A stretch of DNA of 64,000 nt from Renibacterium sp. (GTDB taxonomy: Bacteria > Actinomycetota > Actinomycetes > Actinomycetales > Micrococcaceae): positions 1-64,000 of the forward strand of contig JAFOLH010000015.1 of assembly GCA_017419405.1 (NCBI GenBank). Reading direction: 5' to 3'. The notes under the pieces are model-generated. The model saw only the letters and a program-made list of their open reading frames with translations. It ran no database searches and had not been told where the DNA came from. The position numbers were made by a program, and so were the translations under genes. Below, in pieces: positions 1 through 11,566 of the stretch; position 1 is the stretch's first letter; every line of letters begins with the position of its first letter.

Positions 1-139
1 CGCGAGCCCATGCCGGCTTTGTCACCGGATGTTCACCTACCGTGCTCAGGCAGGGCTGCCAACGCCCTTCGCGCGTGACCTCCGCATCATCGACGAACAG
101 TGCATGAAAAGTGCACTCTTCAACAATCGGACCTACCAG
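1..139 (-). mobile_element. Putative end of an insertion sequence interrupting cpaF (partial)
   Basis: Read on the minus strand, CpaF homology stops just after the Val-Val-Ile-Pro-Asp motif (141-143) and the following DNA encodes no CpaF sequence in any frame. The new sequence holds a short inverted repeat, AGTGCA-N7-TGCACT, close to the junction, as some IS481-type ends do. A GTG at 25 on the minus strand could start a transposase, but only eight codons are inside the window. Family, and even mobility, are inference; a simple deletion or rearrangement is the alternative. Confidence 0.35.
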
Positions 140-590
140 TATCCGGGATCACGACGTGCAACCGCGAACCGTCCGGAAGCGCCGCATCGACGAATGGACT
201 GCTCAAGTCCAGACGACGTCCAGAACTCTTGAGCATTTTCTCGACCAAGTCCCGAATCTGTTGCGGATTCAGCTGCAAGCCGGTCAACTCGGACTCCCCG
301 TTGCGCGCGACATAGATTTCGGTCGGTGCATTGATCCAGATTTCTTCGACTGCAGGATCATCGAGAAGCGGTTGAATCGCACCGAACCCGGTGACCGCGT
401 CGAGGACGAATCGTTTTGCCTCCGCGGCCCGGCGCAACGACGGCACCGCACCGAGCAACGCGCGTTCTTCATAGTCGAGGAAAACCGCTTCGACGATCTG
501 CCGAACTTCGGCCAGCTGGCGCATCGGGTCTATTCCGTCGCGCCGAAGCAACTCCCGGACTTCGCCTTCGACAATATCCACCGCGTCCAT
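120..590 (-). pseudogene. cpaF: Truncated CpaF/TadA-type secretion ATPase (Flp pilus), N-terminal part only
   Basis: CpaF (TadA) is the cytoplasmic hexameric ATPase that powers Flp/Tad pilus assembly. The N-terminal region is typical: an all-helical start, then the segment FGAIQPLLDDPAVEEIWIN, the YVARNGE region and ALPDGSRLHVVIPD. Family members run to about 400 residues with Walker A and B motifs; here the frame stops after 156 residues, before any nucleotide-binding motif, and the last six or so residues are unrelated. The ATG at 590 is preceded by GGAGG at six-base spacing, so it is preferred over the upstream in-frame start at 650. No tadB or tadC is visible. Disruption by an insertion is the simplest reading, so the product is presumably non-functional. 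Confidence 0.75.
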
Positions 591-936
591 CGGAGCCTCC
601 CCCTGGCTATGAATCCGCTGTGCTTCCATACAGGGTAAAACAAGTTCCAAAGCATTGACAGCAAAATCTTGGAGCTTGTGGACAACCGCAGCCGGAAGCT
701 GCCGAACGGCATTTCGCCGGCCCCACGATCAGTGCCGACGGCCGAACCCAGGCCCCATATAACATTAAGATAACGGATTCACATCAGCCTCACAGGCCCC
801 ATTGATCACATTGCTATCATGAATGAGGGCAGATTAAACCATCTCGATTCCCACAAACGGCAGACATCGCACTCGACGCGCCGAGGCCGGTGCCCCTACC
901 GCCATAACGCCAGATCAGAGTTTTTGGAGAATCCAC
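591..936. other. Intergenic region between cpaF remnant and lysozyme gene
   Basis: No convincing coding sequence on either strand. It must carry the divergent promoters of the cpaF remnant and the lysozyme gene. The AT-rich stretch at about 760-835 is the likeliest promoter area, but no -35/-10 pair with good spacing could be assigned. GGAG at about 922 serves the lysozyme start. Confidence 0.5.
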
Positions 937-2922
937 ATGAATTTCAAGCTTCGGACTTCGCCGTCCCGTATCTCCATTGCTCTGCTCACCTTGGCCGTCT
1001 TGCCCGCGTTGGCACTCGGCACCGGCGCCGCAGTGGCAGCCCCGCCACTCCCGGAACCGAGCTCGACCGCAGCCGCGGAAAAATCCGACCAGGCCCTTCC
1101 GCCTGAGATTCCGTCGCCCGGCGCGAAGATGGGCTGGACCGAAGATTCGGTCGTCGCACCGCAACTGCTCAAGAACGCGCCGGTCGAATCCGGCCCGAGG
1201 GGGGCTGCTGCACCGCAGGCAGTGACCGGATCGACGAGTTTCGTGCCTGGCTGGGGCATCCTCGGCCTCGATGTGAGTGCCTGGCAAGCCAAAGTGAACC
1301 CCAACGGTTCCCGGACCGACAACGTCAATTGGCAAGCCGAATGGAACCAGGGTGCTCGCTTCGCCTATGTCAAGGCCACCGAAGGGACCAGCTACAAATC
1401 GGACACCTTCGGACAGCAATACGGATCCGCGGCCGCAGTGGGCATGATTCGCGGCGCCTACCATTTTGCGTTGCCCAGCGTTTCGTCCGGAACCCAACAA
1501 GCAAACTTTTTCGCGGCAAATGGCGGCGGCTGGTCTGCCGACGGGATCACCTTGCCGCCCTTGCTCGACATCGAATACAACCCTTACGCGTCCTTGGGTG
1601 ACACCTGCTACAACATGGCCGGCACCCAGATGGTCAACTGGATCAAAGAGTTCTCCAACCGGATGATGACGCTCACCGGACGCTACCCGGTGATTTACAC
1701 CACGACCGACTGGTGGACGCGTTGCACCGGCAATGCGGCCGGATTCGGCAATCAAGCCCTGCACGTGGCCGCCTACAATTCCGTCGGGCCCGGCACCCTG
1801 CCCGCGAGCTGGAACCAATACAGCTTCTGGCAGTACAGCGACAAAGGGCCCACCGCCGGAGACAGCAACATCTGGAACGGCGATCTGGCCGCGCTCAAAC
1901 GGTTCGCCACGGTCCCCGAGGGCCAGAGCAATACCGCAGCAGATCAAATCCAACGGGTCTATGCTCAGAATTCCGCGTTGCTTGGTTCGAGTACGAGCAG
2001 CGTCATGTGCGGATTGAGCAACGGCGGCTGCTACCAGGCTTTCAGCAACGGAGCGATCATTTGGTCGCCCAACACCGGCGCGCAGGTCAGCAAGTTCGGA
2101 CCAATAAGAACCACCTGGGGCGGACAGGGCTACGAAAACGGCGCACTCGGCTATCCCACCTCCGCCGAGAATTGCGGGCTGAAAGACGGCGGCTGCTACC
2201 AGGCTTATGAAAACGGCGCTATCGTGTGGTCCGTTGCCAGCGGGGCACAAGTGAGCGGCTTCGGCCCGGTCCGCGATAGCTGGGGTGTTCAAGGCTTTGA
2301 AACCGGCCCGCTGGGCTACCCCACGAACCGGCTCACCTGCGGCTTGGCGGATTCTGGTTGCTACCAGATGTACCAGGGCGGCGCTGTCATCTGGTCTTCG
2401 AAGAGCGGTGCCCAGGTCAGCCTCTACGGCCCGATCAGAGATCGCTGGGCGAGCCAGGGCCTGGAAAACGGATATCTGAAATATCCCACGTCGGGGCAAG
2501 TTTGCGGCTTGAAAGACAACGGCTGCTACCAGATGTACCAAGGCGGTGCCATTTTGAATGCAGCATCGGTCGGTGCCCAGATCAGCAAAATCGGCGCGAT
2601 CCGCGGAACCTGGAGCAGGCTTGGCCTGGAGAACGGGCGCGCCGGCTATCCGGCGGGGTCTGAAATATGCGGTTTGAAGAACAACGGCTGCTATCAGCTG
2701 TTCCAGGGCGGTGCCATCATCTGGTCGCCCAGCACCGGAGCCCAGTTCAGCCCGTTCGGATCGATTCGTTATACCTGGGCCAATTTGGGTCTCGAAAACG
2801 GCGCCCTGGGTTATCCGACCTCGAACGAACAGTGCTCGTCAGCCACCCAGTGCACGCAGAGCTTCGAAGGCGGGACCATCAGTTGGACCTCCGGTATCGG
2901 GACGAACGTCAGGTTCCGCTGA
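937..2922 (+). CDS. Secreted GH25 lysozyme with six LGFP repeat modules
   Basis: Muramidase expected to cut the MurNAc-GlcNAc bond of peptidoglycan outside the cell. Residues 1-35 are a Sec signal peptide (basic start, hydrophobic core, AVAA end). After a Pro/Ala linker, residues about 105-320 form a GH25 domain: LDVSAWQ at 111, YVKATEG, GAYHFA, and the catalytic D-I-E at 211-213. Residues about 340-661 hold six tandem units of roughly 55 residues, five starting Cys-Gly-Leu with a second Cys and GCYQ, each with an LGYPT-like end; these are LGFP modules, which in Corynebacteriales are thought to hold proteins to the wall glycan. The ATG follows GGAG at good spacing. It borders the rhamnose genes, consistent with a wall-remodelling role. 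The fifth unit departs from the pattern (AGYPAG). Confidence 0.9.
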   Translation: MNFKLRTSPSRISIALLTLAVLPALALGTGAAVAAPPLPEPSSTAAAEKSDQALPPEIPSPGAKMGWTEDSVVAPQLLKNAPVESGPRGAAAPQAVTGSTSFVPGWGILGLDVSAWQAKVNPNGSRTDNVNWQAEWNQGARFAYVKATEGTSYKSDTFGQQYGSAAAVGMIRGAYHFALPSVSSGTQQANFFAANGGGWSADGITLPPLLDIEYNPYASLGDTCYNMAGTQMVNWIKEFSNRMMTLTGRYPVIYTTTDWWTRCTGNAAGFGNQALHVAAYNSVGPGTLPASWNQYSFWQYSDKGPTAGDSNIWNGDLAALKRFATVPEGQSNTAADQIQRVYAQNSALLGSSTSSVMCGLSNGGCYQAFSNGAIIWSPNTGAQVSKFGPIRTTWGGQGYENGALGYPTSAENCGLKDGGCYQAYENGAIVWSVASGAQVSGFGPVRDSWGVQGFETGPLGYPTNRLTCGLADSGCYQMYQGGAVIWSSKSGAQVSLYGPIRDRWASQGLENGYLKYPTSGQVCGLKDNGCYQMYQGGAILNAASVGAQISKIGAIRGTWSRLGLENGRAGYPAGSEICGLKNNGCYQLFQGGAIIWSPSTGAQFSPFGSIRYTWANLGLENGALGYPTSNEQCSSATQCTQSFEGGTISWTSGIGTNVRFR

Positions 2923-2959
2923 CCGGCGGTCAACCGGCCCCGGGCTGTGCGGCCTCCGG

Positions 2960-5945
<2,986 letters not shown>

Positions 5946-5953
5946 CTTCCCCG

Positions 5954-7270
5954 ATGCCGGAACTCGAGCCCCGGAAAGCCGGCTCTGCCGAGCTGCCGCA
6001 TGACCCATCGGATGATCGGCCCGGCCGGGCCAAAGGGCTACCGCTGGTCGCTTTGTCATCGGTCATCGCCGCGGCCAGCGGTTACGTGGTCTTCATCATC
6101 GCGGCCCGGGTCCTATCGCAGCCGGACAATGCTGACTTCCTCGCGTTCTGGGGCGTACTCTTCGGATTGTTCGGGGTGCTCAGCGGATTGATGAATGAGT
6201 CCACCCGAGCGGTGAAATCCCGGGTTCTGCCACAGCCAGCAGGCGGTCGAAGCGGCGCTCACGTGGTAGGCACATCATTGCTAATCGGCTCGGTGCTGGC
6301 ACTGCTCGTCGCGGCCAGCAGTCCCTGGTGGAGCCGCACGCTGATTCCGGATGCACCGCCCTGGCTGTGGCTCGGTTTGGCACTGGCCACCTTGCTCTAT
6401 TCAGGTCACGCCGCGATGGCCGGTGCGAGCGCCGGACTGGAACGGTGGCATACCTACTCGGCACTGTCCATGGCCGAAGCGCTGTTCCGGCTGCTCGCCA
6501 TCGTCGTTCTGGCCCTCGTGCTCGCCGATCTCGGCGGACTCGAACTCGCCGCACTGTTCGGCACCGTGGTCTGGCTCGCAATTGCCCTGGGGGGCAAAGG
6601 CGGCCGGCTGGCTTTCGCGGCCCGGGCCGATGTGCCCAGGGGCATCTTCATCCGGCGCTGCCTCTACGCGATGCTGACTGCTGCGGCTACCGCGGTGTTG
6701 ATCACGGCATTTCCCGCCCTGATCAAACTGACCTCGGATCCGGCCGAGTTCGCCACAGCGGCCCCGCTGCTGCTCGCGGTTTCGCTCACCCGGGCACCGA
6801 TCCTGATCCCCTTGCAGGCCTTCCAGGGCGTCTTGATGACGGCGCTCATCGGCTCCACCCGAATCCTCGCGGTTTTGCGCAAACCACTGCTCGGCATCGT
6901 CGGGCTGACCGTCATCGGAAGCATCGCCGCGTATTTCGTCGGTCCCTGGATCATGCTGATATTCGGCTCCGGCTATGCCCTCCCCGGAATCTGGATCGCC
7001 TTGCTGACCGCTGACGCCGGTTTGCTTGCGGTCTTGACCATGACCGGCACCACAGCGCTCGCCTTGAGCAGACACGGGATCTATTTGAGCGGTTGGGCCG
7101 TCGCCTCCGTGGTGTCCTGTTTAGGGCTTTTCCTGCCAATGCCCCTAGAATCTACTGTTGTTCTGAGCCTGGCAATCGGCCCGCTCTGCGGAATCGCAGT
7201 GCACACGCTCGGCATTGTCCGAGCTGTGCGCCGCAGCAATCACCTGAGCACCACCGTGAAAGGTCACTGA
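5954..7270 (+). CDS. Polytopic membrane protein, Wzx/MOP-type flippase-like
   Basis: 438 residues with around twelve predicted hydrophobic segments, beginning at PLVALSSVIAAASGYVVFI. The layout (N-terminal helix pair, long central loop with RWHTYSALSMAEALFRLL, then further helices) matches polysaccharide exporters of the MOP superfamily that flip lipid-linked sugars. No diagnostic residue can be named, so substrate is unknown. It sits in the plus-strand glycan operon between a lipoprotein and three GT2 enzymes, which supports export of a lipid-linked oligosaccharide. The ATG at 5954 has no clear Shine-Dalgarno and lies eight bases after the preceding stop, so reinitiation is likely. In-frame sequence upstream lies inside the lipoprotein gene. 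Confidence 0.7.
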   Translation: MPELEPRKAGSAELPHDPSDDRPGRAKGLPLVALSSVIAAASGYVVFIIAARVLSQPDNADFLAFWGVLFGLFGVLSGLMNESTRAVKSRVLPQPAGGRSGAHVVGTSLLIGSVLALLVAASSPWWSRTLIPDAPPWLWLGLALATLLYSGHAAMAGASAGLERWHTYSALSMAEALFRLLAIVVLALVLADLGGLELAALFGTVVWLAIALGGKGGRLAFAARADVPRGIFIRRCLYAMLTAAATAVLITAFPALIKLTSDPAEFATAAPLLLAVSLTRAPILIPLQAFQGVLMTALIGSTRILAVLRKPLLGIVGLTVIGSIAAYFVGPWIMLIFGSGYALPGIWIALLTADAGLLAVLTMTGTTALALSRHGIYLSGWAVASVVSCLGLFLPMPLESTVVLSLAIGPLCGIAVHTLGIVRAVRRSNHLSTTVKGH

Positions 7271-7275
7271 TCCCC

Positions 7276-8274
7276 TTGGACCCTGCTCCCGACATCACGA
7301 TCATCATGCCTTCGTACAATGTCGCGAAGACAATTGTCCGAGCCGTTGAAAGCGTCTTCAACCAAACCTTCGGCGACTTCGAATTGCTGATCATCAACGA
7401 TGCCTCCACCGACAACACGCTCACCGTCGCGCAGGCGCATCTGAACCAGACATCGGATCCACGCGCCAGGATCATCACCTTGCCGAAAAACCAGGGCCTC
7501 TCCGGAGCCCGCAATGCCGGTCTCGACGCTGCGCGCGGCACTTACGTCACCTTTCTCGACGCCGACGACGAATATCTGCCGGCCTTCCTTGCCACTTTGC
7601 ACAGCAAGATGAGCGAACAGGTCGATATCGCCATGTGCGGACACATCGTGGTCAAGGCCGATGGGTCGGAAGAACCCCGGCACAGCCGGTTCGTCGGAGC
7701 CGTCAACGGTGAGCACGCGATGCGCGCCGCGATGCTCGACCGCATTCTCCCCTTCACCTGGGACAAGCTCTATCGACGAACGATCTTCGACGGGATCCGT
7801 TACCCGCTCGGTTCGACCCGGTTCGAGGACATGACCGTCAACGTGATCCTCTACCCCCGGGCCAGGACCGTAGTCAGCATCGCGGAACCGCTGCACCGGT
7901 ATTACATCTCGAATGAATCATTGACCTGGGGTCGGATCCCCACCGAGGCCGATACGGAATTGGCTCTGCGCGACCTTCACCGGCTGCTCCCGGAGTCATT
8001 CCGAACCGGAAAGAACTCTCCGTACTATGCAAGCATGCGCTTGCTGATCACGATGATCGTGGCGCAGAGCGCGATCATGAAAATCGCCAACAATCCGACC
8101 GCCCAAACCACGATCGACGAGTGCCGGACGTCCCTGACCGTCCGTCGAATTGCTACTGCTGCGCTGCGCAACCCGGTGCTCGCCGGGGGCGCCGCGCTGT
8201 TGAAGTTCGCTCCGAAGACGTTCAGCAAAATTTACCTGCGCCACTCCACCGGGCGCTACGCGCTCGGCGATTGA
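7276..8274 (+). CDS. Family 2 glycosyltransferase
   Basis: Inverting GT-A enzyme of 332 residues. Near the N-terminus are IIMPSYNVAKTI and the nucleotide-binding INDASTDNT; further on LSGARNAGLDAARG and the metal-binding FLDADDEYLP. The C-terminal third (after about 250) is helical and unassigned. TTG at 7276 is the chosen start: it follows AAAGG and places the family start motif eleven residues in; no in-frame ATG or GTG lies nearer. Five bases separate it from the previous gene, so it belongs to the same transcript. Sugar donor and acceptor cannot be told from sequence; dTDP-rhamnose is the obvious local candidate. Confidence 0.88.
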   Translation: MDPAPDITIIMPSYNVAKTIVRAVESVFNQTFGDFELLIINDASTDNTLTVAQAHLNQTSDPRARIITLPKNQGLSGARNAGLDAARGTYVTFLDADDEYLPAFLATLHSKMSEQVDIAMCGHIVVKADGSEEPRHSRFVGAVNGEHAMRAAMLDRILPFTWDKLYRRTIFDGIRYPLGSTRFEDMTVNVILYPRARTVVSIAEPLHRYYISNESLTWGRIPTEADTELALRDLHRLLPESFRTGKNSPYYASMRLLITMIVAQSAIMKIANNPTAQTTIDECRTSLTVRRIATAALRNPVLAGGAALLKFAPKTFSKIYLRHSTGRYALGD

Positions 8275-8338
8275 TCCGGTTCACTTACCAGTCCGGACCT
8301 CCGACAACACAAGAACTTCTTGGGATAGATTAGATAAC

Positions 8339-9085
8339 ATGTCAACGCCATCACCAGCTCAGGTGCTCGTCATCACACCTGCATGGAATGAGGGTGAATC
8401 CGTGGCGAACACCGTCCGCGAAATTCTCTCCACCAGCGACAGCTATGACGTCGTCGTCGTCAATGACGGCTCCACCGACAACACTGCCGACGAAGCAGCC
8501 AAAGCCGGAGCGGTGGTGCTGAACCTGCCTTTCAACCTCGGCGTCGGCGGAGCCATGCGTTGCGGATTCAAATACGCCAAGCGAATGGGTTACCGGCGGG
8601 TGGTCCAAGTCGACGCCGACGGCCAGCACGATCCCAAGGACATCGCTGCGGTGGTCTCCGGTTTGGCGAACGCGGACATCTCGATCGGCGCCCGGTTCGC
8701 GGACAAAGGAACCTATGAGGTTCGCGGGCCGCGTCGCTGGGCGATGGTTTTCCTGGCCAAGATCATTTCCGCGCTGGCGAAGACCCGGTTGACCGACGTC
8801 ACCAGCGGATTCCGTGCCGCGAATGAACGCGGCATCGACCAATACCTCGACCACTACCCGGCCGAATACTTGGGCGACACCATCGACTCGCTCGTCGTCG
8901 CAATCCGCTCCGGCTGCACGGTCACCCAGGTGCCGGTCGAAATGCGCTCCCGGCAAGGCGGAACCCCCAGCCACAACCCGTACAAGTCCGCCGTCTACCT
9001 GGGCCGGTCGGTGTTCGCCCTCTTCTTGGCGATGACGCGCAAACAATCGAAGATCTTCCAAGCCCAGCCGGAACAGAAGGGATGA
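8339..9085 (+). CDS. DPM1-like family 2 glycosyltransferase
   Basis: 248 residues. ITPAWNEGESV and VVNDGSTDNT form the nucleotide site and QVDADGQHDP carries the DxD metal motif, as in the dolichol-phosphate mannose synthase-like branch of GT2, which usually loads a sugar onto polyprenyl phosphate. No C-terminal membrane helices are present. The stop overlaps the start of the DUF2304 gene in ATGA. This pairing of DPM1-like GT2 with a small DUF2304 membrane protein suggests that the latter anchors the enzyme (inference). The 64-base gap upstream leaves room for a minor promoter. Confidence 0.87.
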   Translation: MSTPSPAQVLVITPAWNEGESVANTVREILSTSDSYDVVVVNDGSTDNTADEAAKAGAVVLNLPFNLGVGGAMRCGFKYAKRMGYRRVVQVDADGQHDPKDIAAVVSGLANADISIGARFADKGTYEVRGPRRWAMVFLAKIISALAKTRLTDVTSGFRAANERGIDQYLDHYPAEYLGDTIDSLVVAIRSGCTVTQVPVEMRSRQGGTPSHNPYKSAVYLGRSVFALFLAMTRKQSKIFQAQPEQKG

Positions 9086-9492
9086 CCATGGGTTATATCG
9101 CAGCCTTCGTCTTGGCTTTCGTGATCGTGGCCTTCGTCGTCGAAATGCTCCGCCGCAAAAAACTCCGGGAGAAATACGCCGCGTTGTGGCTGCTGGTCGG
9201 CGTGGCCACCCTGGTGTTGGCCGCGTTCCCCCAACTGCTCTCCGTGGTCGCCTCCGCGTTCGGCATCCAGGTTCCCTCGAACCTCTTGTTCACGATGAGC
9301 ATCCTCTTGCTCCTGGGGGTCAGTCTGCATCTTTCCTGGGAAATCTCCGTGGTGGAGGAAGAAACCCGCTCCTTGGCCGAAGAAGTATCGATTCTCCGGG
9401 TCCAGGTCGAGCGACTCAACGACCAGGTGGCTTCGCTCTCCGACCCGCCGAAAACCCGCACCCCTGCTGAACCCAACGATCCGGAAGCCTAA
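9082..9492 (+). CDS. DUF2304 small membrane protein
   Basis: 136 residues with three hydrophobic segments (about 4-22, 33-52 and 67-84) and then an acidic coiled-coil-like stretch, EEETRSLAEEVSILRVQVER, before a Pro-rich tail. This is the layout of DUF2304 proteins, which regularly accompany GT2 genes in surface-polysaccharide loci; no biochemical role is established. The start overlaps the upstream GT gene by four bases; a second ATG six bases on is an alternative. The stop overlaps the next GT2 start by one base (TAATG). Tight coupling on both sides argues for fixed stoichiometry with the two transferases. Confidence 0.85.
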   Translation: MTMGYIAAFVLAFVIVAFVVEMLRRKKLREKYAALWLLVGVATLVLAAFPQLLSVVASAFGIQVPSNLLFTMSILLLLGVSLHLSWEISVVEEETRSLAEEVSILRVQVERLNDQVASLSDPPKTRTPAEPNDPEA

Positions 9493-10379
9493 TGCCCTTA
9501 GACATTTTCATCCCCTACTGGGGCGACCCGGGCTATATGAAGGAAGCAGTCAACAGCGTCCTGCAGCAAGACAACGGCGATTGGCTTTTGACCGTCGTCG
9601 ACGACGCCTACCCGGACGATGAAATCCAGACCTTCATGTCCGAAATGTCCGATCCGCGGATCCGCTACATCCGGAAACCGCAGAACGAAGGCATCACCGA
9701 GAACTACCGGACCTGTGTTTCGCTGGCCACCCAGGACATCATGGTGATCCTCGGTTGCGACGACATCATGCTGCCCAACTACGTGGACACCATTTTGGCC
9801 GCCCACACGAAGTTCCCGGACGCCGCGATCATCCAACCCGGCGTCCAAGTCATCGACGAAAACAGCCAGCTCGTCGAGACGATCGCCGACCGGGTCAAGC
9901 AATCCGTGGTCAAGCCGAAAATCGATTCGACCACGGCGCTGCACGGCAATCGGCTCGCGACCAGCCTGTTGCACGGCGATTGGCTGTACTGGCCGTCCCT
10001 GGCGTTCCGCACGCAGAGCCTGCGTTCGGTGGACTTCCGCGACGGGTTCCCGCTGATCCAAGACCTCGCAATCGTCATGGACCTGGTCTATGCCGGAAAC
10101 CAGCTCGTGGTAGACCCGGTGGTGTGTTTCTCCTACCGCAGGCATGCCAGCAGCGCTTCTTCGGCGAAGATCATCGAAGGCGTGCGGTTCGCCGGAGAAC
10201 GCGAGTATTTCAAGGTCGCTGCGGCCCAAGCCAAGGAACTCGGCTGGAAGAACGCGGAGCGGGCGGCCAAAACCCGATTGACCTCGCGCGCCCACGCCAT
10301 CACCTTGCTGCCGCAAGCGATCGCCGCACGCAGCGGCAAAGCCCTGAAAACACTCCTACGCCACGCATTCGGCGTCTGA
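9492..10379 (+). CDS. Family 2 glycosyltransferase
   Basis: 295 residues, GT-A fold. FIPYWGDPGYMKEAV begins the chain, VVDDAYPDDE forms the nucleotide site and ILGCDDIMLP supplies the acidic DD motif. The middle part includes YRKPQ-like substrate-loop sequence and HGDWLYWPSL. The C-terminus is helical and basic. Start ATG shares one base with the upstream stop (TAATG), so translation is coupled. Likely adds one sugar of the polymer whose precursors are made by rml genes nearby; specificity unknown. Confidence 0.87.
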   Translation: MPLDIFIPYWGDPGYMKEAVNSVLQQDNGDWLLTVVDDAYPDDEIQTFMSEMSDPRIRYIRKPQNEGITENYRTCVSLATQDIMVILGCDDIMLPNYVDTILAAHTKFPDAAIIQPGVQVIDENSQLVETIADRVKQSVVKPKIDSTTALHGNRLATSLLHGDWLYWPSLAFRTQSLRSVDFRDGFPLIQDLAIVMDLVYAGNQLVVDPVVCFSYRRHASSASSAKIIEGVRFAGEREYFKVAAAQAKELGWKNAERAAKTRLTSRAHAITLLPQAIAARSGKALKTLLRHAFGV

Positions 10380-10417
10380 GGCAAGAACCTCTCCGAGGTC
10401 CCAAGAAAGGCATCCCC

Positions 10418-11509
10418 TTGAACGAATCATCGAAATCCGCCCGGCTCGGAACGGTACTGGTCACCGGCGGTGCCGGATTCATCGGTTGCGCCATGTCCGA
10501 GGACCTGGTTTCCAGTGCGGAACGCGTCGTCGTCGTCGACAATCTGCATCCGCAGATCCACGCCTCCGGCGAACGCCCCGCAGCATTGGCCGAAGGCGCG
10601 GAGCTGGTCATCGGGGACATCACCGACCCGGCGGTATGGGATTCGGTCCTTTCCGGGGTGAAGCCCGACGTCGTGGTGCATCTCGCGGCGGAGACCGGCA
10701 CCGGGCAATCCCTCTCGGAATCGACCCGGCATGCCCAGGTCAATGTCGTCGGCACCACGCAGCTATTGGACGGTTTGAACCGGAACCAAGCCCATCCGCG
10801 GCGTATCGTGCTCTCCTCCAGCCGAGCAGTTTATGGCGAAGGTGCCTGGCAATACGACGACGGTCGGATCGGCTACCCGGGACAACGCACCAGTGCCACC
10901 TTGGACCAGAGCATCTGGGACTTCCCCGGAGCCTCTCCCTTGCCGATGAACGCCGCCAAAATCGCGCCTTCCCCGGTCAGCGTTTATGGCGCCACGAAGC
11001 TGGCCCAGGAACACATCGTCCAGTCCTGGGCGAATTCCTATGGAGTGGAAAGCGCGGTGCTCCGGTTGCAGAACGTCTACGGGCCCGGGCAATCCCTGAT
11101 CAACCCCTACACCGGCATCATGAGCCTGTTCTGCCGGATGGCGATGGGCGGCAAATCCATCCCGCTGTACGAGGACGGCGAAGTCCGCCGTGATTTCATC
11201 ATCATCGACGACGTGGCTGCGGCGTTGGTCGCGGCAGCCACCGCGGAGCGGACCTCGGCAGACGCACTCGACATCGGCTCCGGCGAATTCCAGACCATCG
11301 GTGACGCGGCAAAGCTGATCGCGGCACACTACGGCGCGCCCGAACCGCATGTGACCGGCCAATACCGTCAGGGCGACGTCCGGCATGCCTGGGCGGATGT
11401 CCAGGCGGCCAACGAGGTCCTGGGCTGGACGCCGCAGGTCCGGCTCGCCGAAGGGATCAACCGCTTGGCAACCTGGATCGACCAGCAGCCCGATGTCCAA
11501 CCGGCCTGA
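10418..11509 (+). CDS. NAD-dependent nucleotide-sugar epimerase/dehydratase, possible dTDP-rhamnose 4-epimerase
   Basis: Extended SDR of 363 residues: [12 protein letters not shown] Rossmann loop, HLAAETGTGQS, SSSRAVYGEG, catalytic YGATK, RLQNVYGPGQS and RRDFIIIDDV. The insert between the Ser motif and YGATK (RIGYPGQRT to MNAAKIAPSPV) resembles proteins annotated as dTDP-L-rhamnose 4-epimerase, which make dTDP-6-deoxy-L-talose. That substrate is an inference from resemblance and location; UDP-glucose 4-epimerase or a GDP-sugar enzyme remain possible. TTG at 10418 follows AGAAAGG at seven bases and gives a family-length protein; it is the second TTG start in this operon. Confidence 0.82.
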   Translation: MNESSKSARLGTVLVTGGAGFIGCAMSEDLVSSAERVVVVDNLHPQIHASGERPAALAEGAELVIGDITDPAVWDSVLSGVKPDVVVHLAAETGTGQSLSESTRHAQVNVVGTTQLLDGLNRNQAHPRRIVLSSSRAVYGEGAWQYDDGRIGYPGQRTSATLDQSIWDFPGASPLPMNAAKIAPSPVSVYGATKLAQEHIVQSWANSYGVESAVLRLQNVYGPGQSLINPYTGIMSLFCRMAMGGKSIPLYEDGEVRRDFIIIDDVAAALVAAATAERTSADALDIGSGEFQTIGDAAKLIAAHYGAPEPHVTGQYRQGDVRHAWADVQAANEVLGWTPQVRLAEGINRLATWIDQQPDVQPA

Positions 11510-11566
11510 GAACTGGTGTCGTCTGATCCTCGGACACCGGGGCACGATGTTTCGGGTTCCACCCGG

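Noticed and set aside
817-2541. A 574-codon minus-strand open frame over the lysozyme gene
   Set aside because: Antisense shadow of the repeated LGFP modules; no motif, whereas the plus frame has signal peptide and GH25 residues.
1985-2922. Regular DNA repeats that could suggest a CRISPR or satellite array
   Set aside because: They encode in-frame LGFP modules of about 55 residues and are not identical at DNA level.
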